Translations under genes and position numbers: made by a program
The notes under the pieces: model-generated
What the model was told of the DNA's origin: nothing
Seen by the model: the letters and a program-made list of their open reading frames with translations, nothing else
The model's database searches: none
In this document: positions 17,100 to 26,220 of the stretch, in pieces
Numbering within the stretch: the first letter of the stretch is position 1
Layout: each line of letters begins with the position of its first letter
Assembly: GCA_030715135.1 (NCBI GenBank)
Contig: JAUYVH010000019.1
Coordinates: 1-38,372 of the forward strand
From: Keguizhuia sedimenti
GTDB lineage: Bacteria > Pseudomonadota > Gammaproteobacteria > Burkholderiales > Burkholderiaceae_D
Length of the DNA: 38,372 nt
Direction of reading: 5' to 3'

Positions 17100-18419
17100 T
17101 CATTGCAGTTCAGAATTTGCAAAGCTACTGCCGGCATTCAAGCCGATGCCCGTTGAAATTTCGTTTTTAAATGCAGGCATAGACCAGTCCACTCCTGAGG
17201 AAAAAGAAGACTTAGGGATTTTTTTATAAAAATTCCCGTTTACTTGAGTATGTCGGATTACGTATTGACGAAACAGTCGATAAAGCTCGCGATCAAATTT
17301 AAATGACCCTGCGTCCGACCAGAAACACTTCAGCTCCCCTTGATAGGTCATCCCGGATATGTCGTAAATTGCCTTTCCACAGGCTTTTACCGGTGCACCA
17401 TGGAACAGGGCCGACAGTCCGACTGTACTGTTGATTACGATGACGCCAATCGCATTTTTCAGCAAGCTTGGCAAATGCAAGTCATGCACATATTCCAGCC
17501 GCTGTCCAAGCGCGTATTCCTTGCGAAGCTGGCGAATCAGGAAAGTGTAATCTTGGTATGCGCGATCCATCGGATGATGTTTTATGACGATCGAAGTATC
17601 CTGAGAGGCATGTTCCGCAAATGATTTCACGACCTCTTGAATGAATTCTTCGATTGAGCCGTAGCTGGAATGCACATTTATCTGGTAGTCATTATGGGTC
17701 TGAAGAGGAACAAGGAAAAATTTCCTGGACCGCTTTCCAAGCAGGCTTTCCTGAATCTTCCGCTCGATTATTTTGTATAACAGTTTTCGCCAAAGGGACC
17801 GTAGCCAGTAAAATGCTTCTGTCAATTGAAGGGATCGATGATGACGGTAATGCTTGAAGCAAGGCCCCAGTACGACCGAAGCCGCATAATAGAGAAACGC
17901 CCACATTGCAGCATGCCAGAATGCGTTCCCTACAGGCTTCGCCAGCCTCTGCTCAAGGCTTCCGTGAGCGCGATAATGAGAAGCATCTTTTGCTAACAGG
18001 GAATAACCGTTCACGCCGCTACCTTCGAGGGTAATATAGTCAGGTCGAAAGTAGCCCTCCTCAAAAACTTTAATCTCGACATTGACCCGTCGCGCGATTT
18101 CTATTGCCGTCCTGTGATAAATGCGGCAATCACCAAACAGAATGATTGCGTCGATATGTAACCTGGCGATCAATTGCGTGAGAAACGCCGGCCACTCGTC
18201 AATTGAACCGCGATACTGGATGGATTTTTTCGAATAAAAAAACCAGTCTCCGCCGTTCAGGTTTATTTTGAATACAGTGCTTGATAGCAACTCCAGGTCT
18301 TTGCGCAGCCGTGAAAAGAAAGGTCCCACTGGACCCTGGAGCAGTAATACACGTTTATTTTGCAATGTCGTTAGTATCACGTCACCCTGAATCGCTTTAG
18401 GTTCTGCGTCTGCAATCAC
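17100..18419 (-). CDS. kpsS: KpsS-like capsule polysaccharide biosynthesis protein
   Basis: KpsS adds the first Kdo to phosphatidylglycerol in group 2 capsule linker synthesis; KpsC then extends it. The 439-residue protein has VLLLQGPVGPFFSRLRKDLE near 29-48, KVFEEGYFRPDYITLEGSGVNG near 117-138, IVIKHHPMDRAYQDY near 285 and VIVINSTVGLSALFHGAPV near 335-350, all typical of the KpsS/LipB family. The first in-frame start is GTG 18419, without a clear ribosome binding site; later starts such as the Val of GDVILTTL are possible. It is separated from kpsC by 7 kb that hold the sulfation genes, an unusual order. Confidence 0.92.
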   Translation of the reverse strand: MIADAEPKAIQGDVILTTLQNKRVLLLQGPVGPFFSRLRKDLELLSSTVFKINLNGGDWFFYSKKSIQYRGSIDEWPAFLTQLIARLHIDAIILFGDCRIYHRTAIEIARRVNVEIKVFEEGYFRPDYITLEGSGVNGYSLLAKDASHYRAHGSLEQRLAKPVGNAFWHAAMWAFLYYAASVVLGPCFKHYRHHRSLQLTEAFYWLRSLWRKLLYKIIERKIQESLLGKRSRKFFLVPLQTHNDYQINVHSSYGSIEEFIQEVVKSFAEHASQDTSIVIKHHPMDRAYQDYTFLIRQLRKEYALGQRLEYVHDLHLPSLLKNAIGVIVINSTVGLSALFHGAPVKACGKAIYDISGMTYQGELKCFWSDAGSFKFDRELYRLFRQYVIRHTQVNGNFYKKIPKSSFSSGVDWSMPAFKNEISTGIGLNAGSSFANSELQ

Positions 18420-18600
18420 TATAAAGACTTGGTCTACTCCTTATACAACTACACTGTAGAAGCGAGCCAAGACGAAAATTATAGAAGCGAAGCACTACAA
18501 AAAATTCCGTTTAGTTGCATTCAAGGCAAAAATAATCTATCGCTGCAACATGTTTCCCTGAGGAATATTGTTTCTGGGAAATTTATAAGGCAGGTAAGAA

Positions 18601-18783
18601 TTAATGAACGAAAAATTCTATGAGGAGCTTTGTAGAAAATTGGACACTTTGTTCAACAGGCGCTTTGCCTTCTGTAGACCGGCTCAGAGCTTTGAATATG
18701 GAGTCTATTTGATGGGACATTAAAGTCATGTCGCAACTCTGCGACTGCATAACTCTTTCGATTGAGCGATTCTTAACGGGCAT
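18601..18783 (-). CDS. Possible small hypothetical protein
   Basis: A 60-residue frame starts MPVKNRSIERVMQSQS, with AGGGTGA about 7 bases before the ATG. It has no recognised domain and no membrane segment. The surrounding DNA (18420-18881) is AT-rich and otherwise appears empty. The evidence is the ribosome binding site only. Confidence 0.3.
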   Translation of the reverse strand: MPVKNRSIERVMQSQSCDMTLMSHQIDSIFKALSRSTEGKAPVEQSVQFSTKLLIEFFVH

Positions 18784-18881
18784 TTACTTCACCCTTTTTT
18801 TCCTAAGCCAGTGACTTCATTCTGAAGACAAGATTTTATTGAGGCTTAAGAGCAAACTGCACGGATTATCCTGTGTACTAG

Positions 18882-19181
18882 TTAAGGAGCGAACGTGTGC
18901 CACTCCGAGTCGCTCAAGGATGGCAGGCAAGAATTCTCGAATTCACCCATCAGATTTTCGATTGCTTCCAAACTGTTCTCTGCTTTTCTATATTGCTGTT
19001 CGAATTCAGAACTGAATATCACATCGGACGTCTTCAGAAAACAATGTGAACGCATATCGAATATTCCGCAGCAATTTTTCAAACATACACGATAAAAACG
19101 TTTATCCGGCTGAAAGTTAATCTTAATATTGTTATCCATACATACCGTAACGATATCAATCACTTTCCAGTCTGCTTTCAT
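18882..19181 (-). CDS. Hypothetical protein
   Basis: The 99-residue protein starts MKADWKVIDIVTVCMDNNIKINF. The ATG at 19181 is chosen because TAAGGAG lies 5 bases upstream; an open extension to 19244 has no such site. Cysteines occur at KNCCGIFDMRSHC. The C-terminal half (SSEFEQQYRKAENSLEAIENLMGEFE) is likely helical. No family was recognised. Palindromic repeats at 19313-19370 may form its control region. Confidence 0.55.
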   Translation of the reverse strand: MKADWKVIDIVTVCMDNNIKINFQPDKRFYRVCLKNCCGIFDMRSHCFLKTSDVIFSSEFEQQYRKAENSLEAIENLMGEFENSCLPSLSDSEWHTFAP

Positions 19182-19312
19182 AGGGCTCCTTAGGCGACGA
19201 ACGAAAAAGACACTAATCAGAAGTCGACATCGACGCACATCCAATTACAGGCCATGTTCCGATCAACAAGAGAAATGTGCCCCAGTCCACCGATAATAAG
19301 CGCACATCGTTA

Positions 19313-19370
19313 CATATTGAAATGCCATAAATATGGTATTAAAGAAATACATTTCAATAATTTCAATATG
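19313..19370. repeat. 11-bp inverted repeat with an extra half site
   Basis: CATATTGAAAT (19313-19323) is perfectly complementary to ATTTCAATATG (19360-19370). A further ATTTCAATA copy directly precedes the right arm (19351-19359). The cluster lies in an otherwise empty AT-rich gap (19182-19521) upstream of the 18882-19181 gene and could be a regulator-binding site. Confidence 0.4.
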
Positions 19371-19521
19371 CAATAAAACCTGCTGGCTTTAAATCAAGGC
19401 CGGAAGAAGTGATTGTCTAAGTGTGCAAACCCTTTGATCTGAGACAAGAAAGCCTGGGCAGGACTGTATTTACGCGCAGGAGCAAAAGAAAATGCCATAT
19501 GTACGCACGAACCAGGCCTGA

Positions 19522-19995
19522 TCAAACAGCGAGCGTTTCCAGGAGCGCAAGCAGGTTTTCAGGAGATATTCTTTCTGTTGTTTTTTCCAGCTCGGAGCGA
19601 GCCCACCACCGGTATTCTGTCATGCACTCAAGCTCGCACTCACTCCACCCATCGATAGATATCCGGTCGTTCGGCAATGCAATACGAAAATACTGTTCTT
19701 CTTCAAGTACGTGTTCACCATTGGCGAGCTGAAAGACAATCTGCCGATGGGCGATGATTGGGTCCACGTACTCGATGCGGATACCCGTCTCCTCTGCCAA
19801 TTCCCGGATTGCCGCTTCTTCAAAGCTCTCGCCAGGCTCCAGCCCTCCTCCCGGAGTTGCCCAATAGTTCAATCCCGCCAAAGCTCCCTTGCTATGCTTA
19901 AAGTGGAACAGAAGAACGCGTTCAAGCGGATCGGTAATCAATAGGCGTGCTGCAGGCCTACGGCGCATTTCCATATTTTTATTATGTATATTCAA
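19522..19995 (-). CDS. NUDIX hydrolase
   Basis: The 157-residue protein contains a complete Nudix box at 50-72: G50, E56, R64-E65, E68-E69 and G71, in the sequence GGLEPGESFEEAAIRELAEETGI. Such enzymes hydrolyse nucleoside diphosphates linked to another group, binding Mg2+ through the REUxEE glutamates. RRRPAARLLITDPLERVLLFHF precedes it as the first beta strands, and EEQYFRIALPNDR and EYRWWARSEL follow. The ATG at 19995 or the internal MEMRRRPA could be used. It stands alone between AT-rich gaps. The substrate is unknown. Confidence 0.92.
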   Translation of the reverse strand: MNIHNKNMEMRRRPAARLLITDPLERVLLFHFKHSKGALAGLNYWATPGGGLEPGESFEEAAIRELAEETGIRIEYVDPIIAHRQIVFQLANGEHVLEEEQYFRIALPNDRISIDGWSECELECMTEYRWWARSELEKTTERISPENLLALLETLAV

Positions 19996-20323
19996 GAATA
20001 GCTGCTATCAGTTAAATTTCAGTCATAGCATGAGTCCCAAAGCTAGGACTGGCATCGGACTCGCTGCGTTATCAGTGAACCTTTATGGTGCCGCATGCTG
20101 ATTTGCTTCAAGGCCAGGTTCCACGTTCCTGAAACGACACTAAAAATATCGTGGAACAGCACCAGCTTATTTTAAGTCAAAAGAAATGAGGATAAGGGTT
20201 TCCTTGCCTATGCGCTGCTAGCTGTTTGCCACCGGATGCAGTCGGCCGGGAAAAGCTCCTGCCTCAATCGCCCATCGGAATTTGCCGCTGCCGGACGGGC
20301 TTAACTTAAAAGGCGATGTGGCC
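19996..20323. other. Intergenic region before the first usp gene
   Basis: No gene is supported here. An 8-bp inverted repeat, GTTCCACG at 20118-20125 and CGTGGAAC at 20150-20157, is the only structure noted; its loop is long and its role is unclear. No FNR-like box was found upstream of this usp gene. Confidence 0.4.
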
Positions 20324-21163
20324 ATGGCCTTCAAGACTATCCTTGTACACGTCGACGATTCTGCGCATGCCGCTGACAGAATCAGGTTTGCCGCACAAAT
20401 GGCCATCGAGTGTGACGCACATCTCATCGGCGTTTCCACAACAGGCATGTCACGCCAGTTTTTCAAGCATATCGCTGCGGACGATGCGACGCCGGACCTG
20501 GAAAAATTTGCTGAAACCTTGCGCTTGCGGGCGAGCCATACCCTGGACAAGTTCGAAACCATCACGAAGCAGTTGGGCGTTTCTTCCGTCGAGCGGCGAG
20601 TAATCGAAGAGGAAATATCAAGCGGACTGGCCATGCATGCGCGGTACTGCGATCTGGCCATTATCGGACAAACCGATCCGCACGATACCTCAAGGAATGC
20701 GAATATAAGATTTCCGGAGATAGTCGTGCTTGAGTCCGGCGGGCCAGTCCTTATTCTGCCCTTTCACTATGATTACCAATACTCTGGAAAACGCATACTG
20801 ATTGCCTGGAACGCCTCGCCCGCGATCCGAAAAGCGATCCAGTTCTCTCTACCGATTCTTTATCGTGCAGAGATTGTACAGGTCGTCATTTTCAATGCTG
20901 AAACGCATCCGGAGATATTCGGCGAGAGCCCCGGTACAGACATTGCACAGTATTTGGCACGGCACGGCATTACCGTGGAGATCATCCAGCGCACGGTGAA
21001 AGCGGCCATCGGAAACGCCCTTATTTCCCTTTCCGAATCACTTGGATCTGACCTGATCGTCATGGGATGCTATGGACACGCGCGATTGCGCGAAATCGTG
21101 CTTGGCGGCACGACAAAGACGGTATTCAAGTCAATGACCGTTCCCGTATTCATGACTCATTGA
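20324..21163 (+). CDS. Universal stress protein, tandem UspA domains
   Basis: The 279-residue protein carries two UspA domains. The first starts MAFKTILVHVDDSAHAADRIRFAAQMA. The second starts GKRILIAWNASPAIRKAIQF and ends DLIVMGCYGHARLREIVLGGTTKTVFKSM, with the G2xG9xG(S/T) ATP-binding pattern. Start MAFKT at 20324 is preferred because an upstream TTG would add residues outside the domain. It closely parallels the tandem protein at 34945-35790. Such proteins accumulate under oxygen limitation and other stress, and the neighbours here support that setting. Confidence 0.93.
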   Translation: MAFKTILVHVDDSAHAADRIRFAAQMAIECDAHLIGVSTTGMSRQFFKHIAADDATPDLEKFAETLRLRASHTLDKFETITKQLGVSSVERRVIEEEISSGLAMHARYCDLAIIGQTDPHDTSRNANIRFPEIVVLESGGPVLILPFHYDYQYSGKRILIAWNASPAIRKAIQFSLPILYRAEIVQVVIFNAETHPEIFGESPGTDIAQYLARHGITVEIIQRTVKAAIGNALISLSESLGSDLIVMGCYGHARLREIVLGGTTKTVFKSMTVPVFMTH

Positions 21164-21295
21164 GCTCTTGGACGAATCTACTTGCTGAAGTCAGCGCGCT
21201 GCCGCTTTCATGGGAGATTGGCGCACGTTCCTGACCCATGCCCCGGACTGCTCCTATTCGTTCGCCTTTTCAAGAATCAGTGTGGAATTCACTCA

Positions 21296-21793
21296 TTAGT
21301 GGCAACGAAGCCATAACAAGGAATGGTTCCTATCGTAATGGAAATCCAGTTCGCACTGGTAGGAAGTCTGCAGGCGTTGTGCGAGAGCACGCGCGATACG
21401 AACATCCGTAGTGGTAACCATCAATCCCTTTTCCGTTGAATCGATCGACATTATTCGCTGAAGCGGATCTATTGATTTCTCGGCGCGCTCCAGCTCCCTC
21501 ATTGCATCCAGCACTTCGTCCTTGCGCTCAGCGATGACTGATCCTTCAATTTCCAGATAGGCGGCGGGAGCCTGCTCTTCTATTCTTCGGCAAGCGGGGC
21601 ACCTGATTGCCGCTGCATCAATGGACGGCTCAATCCATTGCCAGCGCCCATCCCTGTAGACTGCCCCGCAGTCGGAGCACTGCGCTTCATTTTCCAGCGC
21701 GGAATAGTCCTGATAAGGATCCGGCCGCTCATCGAGCAAATGCAGGTGCCGTGCAGGTTGAAATGTGGCAGGAGTTGGAAAGACAGGTTTCAT
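21296..21793 (-). CDS. BCAM0308-type zinc-ribbon protein
   Basis: The 165-residue protein has two Cys pairs, C39/C42 (CSDCGAVYRDGRWQW) and C65/C68 (CPACRRIEEQAP), forming a likely zinc ribbon. These precede a domain ERAEKSIDPLQRIMSIDSTEKGLMVTTTDVRIARALAQRL. The pattern matches the family named for Burkholderia cenocepacia BCAM0308, a member of a locus induced at low oxygen. The ATG at 21793 has GAAGGGA upstream; a longer frame to 21862 lacks this. Biochemical function is unknown; RNA or ribosome association has been guessed for the related NMD3-like ribbon, which I cannot confirm. Confidence 0.8.
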   Translation of the reverse strand: MKPVFPTPATFQPARHLHLLDERPDPYQDYSALENEAQCSDCGAVYRDGRWQWIEPSIDAAAIRCPACRRIEEQAPAAYLEIEGSVIAERKDEVLDAMRELERAEKSIDPLQRIMSIDSTEKGLMVTTTDVRIARALAQRLQTSYQCELDFHYDRNHSLLWLRCH

Positions 21794-22277
21794 TTCGATC
21801 CCTTCAATGTGTTTTATTACTACCGAGTGCATGTATTTCCTTGCATCCACCCGGGAAAGCAAGGACTTTTCGGGGCCTGCTTACCACAACCAAATATTAA
21901 TCGCCGCGCCTTCACGCAGCCATTTATGCAGTTTAGACAGCCTCCCGCTATTTCCAATGCTTACTTATGTCTGCTCTTATATATTAGAAACCAGAAAGCT
22001 GCGAAGCACCGAAAGCGGATAAAACATTTTTCTGCTAAAGGCTCTGTACCGTAGTTGCCGCTCCCATCCATAAACTTGCAATGCACAAAGGATTTAAGCT
22101 TGGAAAATATCATTACGGATTTGTGCCTCTCCGTTACACTTTCATATATTGAAGTGGAATGAATTTGTGGATTACAGTCCGCCGCTTTCCGTCATTCCCT
22201 TTCGTAGCTTCGCCACACCACATTGGATTGGCGATACTGCGATTTGACAGGCCTTCTTTGAAGGACACAGTGAATAT
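21794..22277. other. Divergent intergenic region
   Basis: About 480 bases separate the BCAM0308-type gene from the divergent TerC-family gene. The region is AT-rich in 21950-22160 and should hold both promoters. No FNR box, riboswitch or small gene could be supported; in particular no yybP-ykoY (manganese) fold was recognised before the TerC gene. Confidence 0.4.
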
Positions 22278-23849
22278 ATGGAATGGATATTTGATCCTGC
22301 CGCCTGGGTTGGTTTTCTGACCCTCGTTGTACTGGAAATCGTCTTGGGAATCGACAATCTGGTATTCATTGCGATCCTGACAGACAAACTGCCGCCCGGA
22401 AAAAAGGATAAGGCGCGCATCGTCGGCCTGTCTCTTGCACTCTTCATGCGTCTGGGCTTACTCGCAGGCATTTCGTGGCTGGTCGGTCTCACCGCCCCGC
22501 TCTTCTCGATTGCCGGACTCGATTTTTCAGGGCGCGACCTCATTCTGCTGGCGGGTGGATTGTTCTTGCTTTTCAAGGCCACAACCGAGTTGCATGAACG
22601 GCTGGAAGGAAAAATGCATGTTCGCTCGGGTTCAAAAGCTTATGCAGGGTTTGGAGTAGTGGTTGCCCAGATCGTTGCGCTGGATGCGGTATTTTCGCTG
22701 GATTCCGTGATCACTGCGGTTGGCATGGTTGACGATCTGGGCGTCATGATGGCGGCAGTCGTTGTGGCAATCATTATCATGCTCTTTGCTTCAAAACCCC
22801 TGACACAGTTTATTAATGCGCATCCGTCTCTGGTGGTACTTTGCCTGAGTTTTCTGTTGATGATCGGCTTGAGCCTCGTCGCCGAGGGCTTCGAGTTCCA
22901 TATTCCCAAAGGGTATCTGTACGCCGCAATCGGATTCTCGATCCTCACAGAATTCTTTAACCAGCTCGCTCAACGTAATTACGCGAAGAGCCAGGCACGC
23001 CTGCCGCTGCGCGAGCGTACGGCTGAAACCGTCCTTCGTCTGCTTGGAAAAAGAGACGGCGATTCCGGCATGGATTCCAGCGAGGAGGAATCAGAGCCCG
23101 ACCAAACCGCATTCGCCGAAGAAGAACGGCATATGGTAAGCGAGGTCTTGTCGCTTGCCGATCGCCCGATCCGCACCATCATGACGCCGCGCCGCAGCAT
23201 TACCTGGATCAATGTCGAGGATTCGACAGAGAATATCCTGCAAAAACTGCGTCAGTCGCCGCATAGCGTCATTCCGGTTTGCCGCAATGGCCTAGATGAG
23301 TTGATAGGAATAGCGCGGGCCAAGGACTTGCTCCAGGATCTGCTCGTCGACGGAAAAATCAATGAACATGAGAGCTTCAAGGAACCTGTCGTTCTTCATT
23401 ATTCAAGCGGCGTCTTGAAAGCGATGGAAGCGCTGAAACAATCGGACTCTCCTGTTGCGCTCGTAGCGGATGAATTCGGTACGCTCCAGGGATTGATTAC
23501 GCCGATTGATATCCTGGAAGCCATTGCCGGAGAATTTCCCGATGAAGGAGAACAGGATCCTATTGAAGAGATTGGAAACGGATGCTGGAAAATCGCGGGT
23601 TCCACCGATCTTCGCTATATTGAGGAAAGGCTTGGAACAAGACCGGTCGCCGAAACCCTCGGAGATCACACTTCACTTTCCGAGCTGTTGCTGACCCATT
23701 TTGGCAAGCTGCCTGAAGTGGGCAACACGCTGGAGATGAAAGGAATGCGCTTTGAAGTGGCAGAAATAATCGATCGCCAAATCGCTTCCGTAAAGGTAAG
23801 CTTTTTGGCGTCAAGGAAGAAGGAACGGACCGAACCCGAGTTCGATTGA
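22278..23849 (+). CDS. TerC-family membrane protein with CBS pair and CorC/HlyC domain
   Basis: The 523-residue protein has an N-terminal TerC module of about seven membrane segments, beginning [25 protein letters not shown] with the conserved acidic GIDN and a second acidic motif [19 protein letters not shown]. Next come a cytoplasmic CBS pair (about 290-415, [13 protein letters not shown] through [16 protein letters not shown]) and a C-terminal transporter-associated domain (about 430-515, [17 protein letters not shown]). This is the YegH/YoaE architecture. TerC proteins are linked to metal ion (manganese/calcium) export or metal loading of exported proteins; substrate is not proven here. 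mscL follows convergently. Confidence 0.92.
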   Translation: MEWIFDPAAWVGFLTLVVLEIVLGIDNLVFIAILTDKLPPGKKDKARIVGLSLALFMRLGLLAGISWLVGLTAPLFSIAGLDFSGRDLILLAGGLFLLFKATTELHERLEGKMHVRSGSKAYAGFGVVVAQIVALDAVFSLDSVITAVGMVDDLGVMMAAVVVAIIIMLFASKPLTQFINAHPSLVVLCLSFLLMIGLSLVAEGFEFHIPKGYLYAAIGFSILTEFFNQLAQRNYAKSQARLPLRERTAETVLRLLGKRDGDSGMDSSEEESEPDQTAFAEEERHMVSEVLSLADRPIRTIMTPRRSITWINVEDSTENILQKLRQSPHSVIPVCRNGLDELIGIARAKDLLQDLLVDGKINEHESFKEPVVLHYSSGVLKAMEALKQSDSPVALVADEFGTLQGLITPIDILEAIAGEFPDEGEQDPIEEIGNGCWKIAGSTDLRYIEERLGTRPVAETLGDHTSLSELLLTHFGKLPEVGNTLEMKGMRFEVAEIIDRQIASVKVSFLASRKKERTEPEFD

Positions 23850-23918
23850 CAGCCAGCTCTTTAAATGCAGGGAAGCCGCAAGAATTACAACGGTGCCCGG
23901 CAGTGCAGCTTTCCTCAG

Positions 23919-24353
23919 CTATGAAATCCGTGAATTGCCCGATCTCAGCGAATCACGTATCTCGCGCAGCAAGAGAACATCTTCCGGCGTTGCAGCGGGC
24001 GCAGCCTCGGCTGGAGGAGCTTCCCGTTTGATTTTATTGATCTGCTTGACCATCATGAAAATGATGAAGGCAAGGATAAGAAAATTCAGTACGACAGTAA
24101 TGAAATTCCCATAGGCAAGTACCGCGCCCGCTTTCTTTGCTTCCGCCAGGCTTGTTGCCGTCTGGCCGGCGAGCGGCCAAAAGTAATTGCTGAAGTCCAG
24201 ACCGCCGACCAGTTTCCCGATGATCGGCATAATGATATCTCCGACGAGAGAGTCCACGATTTTGCTGAATGCAGCGCCGATGATCACGCCTACCGCCAGG
24301 TCGATTACATTTCCCTTGACCGCAAACTCCTTGAACTCTTTCAGGATCGCCAT
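23919..24353 (-). CDS. mscL: Large-conductance mechanosensitive channel MscL
   Basis: The 144-residue protein starts [43 protein letters not shown], the amphipathic helix and pore-lining first membrane helix of MscL with its Gly-rich constriction. A second helix [25 protein letters not shown] and a charged C-terminal bundle helix follow. It opens under membrane tension to release solutes on osmotic downshock. The ATG at 24353 has GGAAAAG upstream; the frame extends to 24383 but that N-terminal addition is not family-like. Confidence 0.96.
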   Translation of the reverse strand: MAILKEFKEFAVKGNVIDLAVGVIIGAAFSKIVDSLVGDIIMPIIGKLVGGLDFSNYFWPLAGQTATSLAEAKKAGAVLAYGNFITVVLNFLILAFIIFMMVKQINKIKREAPPAEAAPAATPEDVLLLREIRDSLRSGNSRIS

Positions 24354-24574
24354 ATTCTTTTCCGTATGAAATAAATAAATCAATAGTACTGGAAAAAGAA
24401 TTCTGCAAGCAACTTTCCTAAATTATCGAAACCTGCTACTGGAAGAAGTGGGGATCAGCTTGCCATTTTTCTGCTTCGCTGCAAATGTTCTCAAACTGTC
24501 GGAACAAATCTGGCGTTCCACAACTGCAACCACATTTCGCGTTTTTGGTCGGTCTGTCTTAACCGTAAGAAGGC

Positions 24575-25348
24575 TCAGATTGTTTCGGTTCCTGCAGCGA
24601 CGCGTCGCAGTCTGGGAAGATCCGTGATGTTGATCGTTCTGTTGTCGACTTTCAAAATCTCCATTTTTTTAAACTTGGACAGCAAACGACTGATGCTTTC
24701 AATCGTCAGGCTCAGGTAATTACCGATTTCCTCACGCCCCATACGCAAATGGAAAGATGATGCGGAAAATCCGCGGACGGCATATCTGCTGGAAAGGTTG
24801 ACAAGGAATGCCGCGAAGCGCTGGTCTGCCGGCATGCTTCCAAGAAGGAGCATTACGCCTTGCTCACGCGTAATTTCATGGCTCATCATCCTGTGAAATT
24901 GCCGCAGCAAAGTAGGTATCTCGGAAAAGAGCTGTTCCAGCTGGGAGAATGGAATTTCACACACCTCGCTGTCCTCAAGTGCCATCGCGTCGCACTGATG
25001 AACTTCCGAGCTAATTGCATCCATTCCCAGCATTTCCCCTGTCATGAGAAATCCGGTAATTTGCTGCGTGCCTTCTCTGTGGGTCTGATAAGTCTTGAAG
25101 TGTCCAAGCCGTATTGCGTATAGACTAACAAAAGGATCACCGGCGCGGTAAAGCAGATGCCCCTTCGGAACACGGCGCCGCCTGCGAATGATCTGGTCAA
25201 GCCGAACCATGTCATCATTATCAAGTCCGACTGGCAGGCAAAGTTCACGCATGCTGCACGTGGAGCAACCCGTTCGCAGATCGTGGACACTGAGCGGAGG
25301 CATGCCGCTTGGAGTACTGTGGTTTCGGAAAGAAACGATTTGTGTCAT
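24575..25348 (-). CDS. fnr: FNR-type oxygen-sensing transcriptional regulator (Crp/Fnr family)
   Basis: The 257-residue protein has the N-terminal cluster ligands C28, C31 and C37 (CSTCSMRELC) and a fourth Cys at 119 (EVHQCDAM), the set that binds the 4Fe-4S cluster in E. coli FNR (C20, C23, C29, C122). A cyclic-nucleotide-binding-fold sensor and a long dimerisation helix follow. The HTH reads GREEIGNYLSLTIESISRLLSKF. Its E-x-x-S-R matches the FNR residues that read TTGAT half sites, which agrees with the perfect TTGAT-N4-ATCAA sites at 30466 and 36386. It should act as an activator without oxygen. The start at 25348 (MTQIVSF) is more family-like than GTG 25363. Confidence 0.94.
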   Translation of the reverse strand: MTQIVSFRNHSTPSGMPPLSVHDLRTGCSTCSMRELCLPVGLDNDDMVRLDQIIRRRRRVPKGHLLYRAGDPFVSLYAIRLGHFKTYQTHREGTQQITGFLMTGEMLGMDAISSEVHQCDAMALEDSEVCEIPFSQLEQLFSEIPTLLRQFHRMMSHEITREQGVMLLLGSMPADQRFAAFLVNLSSRYAVRGFSASSFHLRMGREEIGNYLSLTIESISRLLSKFKKMEILKVDNRTINITDLPRLRRVAAGTETI

Positions 25349-25445
25349 ATGCACACCGATCACTGTTTATTTTTTGACGCCATATCGACAAGACAGTTCT
25401 TCCGCTTAATCACGTACCATCCTTTTTAAAAATGAGGAATCACAT

Positions 25446-25619
25446 GTGCGAGAGAAATTCCTCAATTCCTACATCAGATTAGGTAACTGGCTGATTCCCT
25501 TATATGTGCTGTTTGCTTATATTGAAAACGTGGTCACGTTTGCGAGTCAGCCATGTCACCGTTTAATCGTCTTCCAGGCTTTAAAAAGTCGGCACTCGGC
25601 TTCGAGTGTAAGGTATTGA
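25446..25619 (+). CDS. Possible small single-span membrane protein
   Basis: A 57-residue frame begins with GTG, preceded by GAGGA at suitable spacing. It contains NWLIPLYVLFAYIENVVTF, a plausible membrane helix, after a basic N terminus MREKFLNSYIRLG. Its last 67 bases overlap the next gene in another frame, which weakens the case. It could equally be leader sequence for the 25553 gene. Confidence 0.3.
   Translation: MREKFLNSYIRLGNWLIPLYVLFAYIENVVTFASQPCHRLIVFQALKSRHSASSVRY
25526..25541. promoter_or_regulatory. Operator-like 16-bp dyad
   Basis: AAACGTG-GT-CACGTTT is a perfect 7-bp dyad with a 2-base centre. It ends 11 bases before the ATG at 25553. The symmetry and place suggest a repressor site or a structure that covers the ribosome binding region. 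It also lies inside the possible 57-residue frame, so chance cannot be ruled out. Confidence 0.35.
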
Positions 25620-25861
25620 AAAAACTTCCTCACATCTTTCTGATCGGCACAACTGTTTTGCTGGTTTTATTATTCAATGCCCGCTCGGACTTTTTCGGAT
25701 TGGACATAAAAGATGCGCTGGTGATGGAATACACCATTCTCGGAAGCTTGTTGTTTCATTGGATGTGTACCTTGGGCATAGGATTATTTTGCATCATCGT
25801 GTGGGTCATGAAAGGACCGGCCTACGTCATGGATCCTTATTTCCTGCCCGAAGAATCCTGA
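25553..25861 (+). CDS. Small two-span membrane protein, conserved hypothetical
   Basis: The 102-residue protein begins MSPFNRLPGFKKSALGFECKVLKKLPHIFLIGT and has two membrane segments, about 27-43 (HIFLIGTTVLLVLLFNA) and 64-87 (LLFHWMCTLGIGLFCIIVWVMKG). It ends with a short PAYVMDPYFLPEES tail. Similar short proteins with a GFK...FEC..L..LP..FLIGT start occur in Burkholderiales near stress and respiratory genes (from memory, not searched). The function is unknown. No strong ribosome binding site precedes the ATG. Confidence 0.7.
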   Translation: MSPFNRLPGFKKSALGFECKVLKKLPHIFLIGTTVLLVLLFNARSDFFGLDIKDALVMEYTILGSLLFHWMCTLGIGLFCIIVWVMKGPAYVMDPYFLPEES

Positions 25862-26031
25862 CAGAACATATCATCCGGTACCGATAAAAAACTTCTTCGT
25901 ACCTGTAGAAGAGCGCCAAAAGCATTATCACAAATTTTTATAATCAATATCATAATTTGAAATTGGATTTATAACTGTCCCTTCTTTATACTTCCCTACA
26001 TCAAGAAATCAACGACGAAAGGAAGTAAATC

Positions 26032-26178
26032 ATGTTTGGACTGTTTGCTAAACAAAAGAAGGTACGTACTGTTTCCGCTGCTGAGCGCGCTGCACTTATC
26101 GCCAAGCTCGTGGCAACCCTGGGCACACAATACAGTGGTCTGAAGCAATACCGAAGTGTGCAAGTTGCTGGCAGATAA
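26032..26178 (+). CDS. Very small hypothetical protein (48 aa)
   Basis: The frame MFGLFAKQKKVRTVSAAERAALIAKLVATLGTQYSGLKQYRSVQVAGR is shown here by its parts only: start MFGLFAKQKK, middle ERAALIAKLVATLGTQ, end QVAGR. A strong AAAGGAAG lies 7-8 bases before the ATG, and a rho-independent terminator follows at 26221-26243, so a short monocistronic transcript is likely. The protein is basic and helical, without a membrane span. Function is unknown. Confidence 0.6.
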   Translation: MFGLFAKQKKVRTVSAAERAALIAKLVATLGTQYSGLKQYRSVQVAGR

Positions 26179-26220
26179 GCACATGGATAGATCAGCTTGA
26201 TATTAGCTGCATCACTGTCA

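Noticed and set aside
22040-22277. Possible manganese riboswitch upstream of the TerC gene
   Set aside because: The conserved yybP-ykoY loops could not be found.
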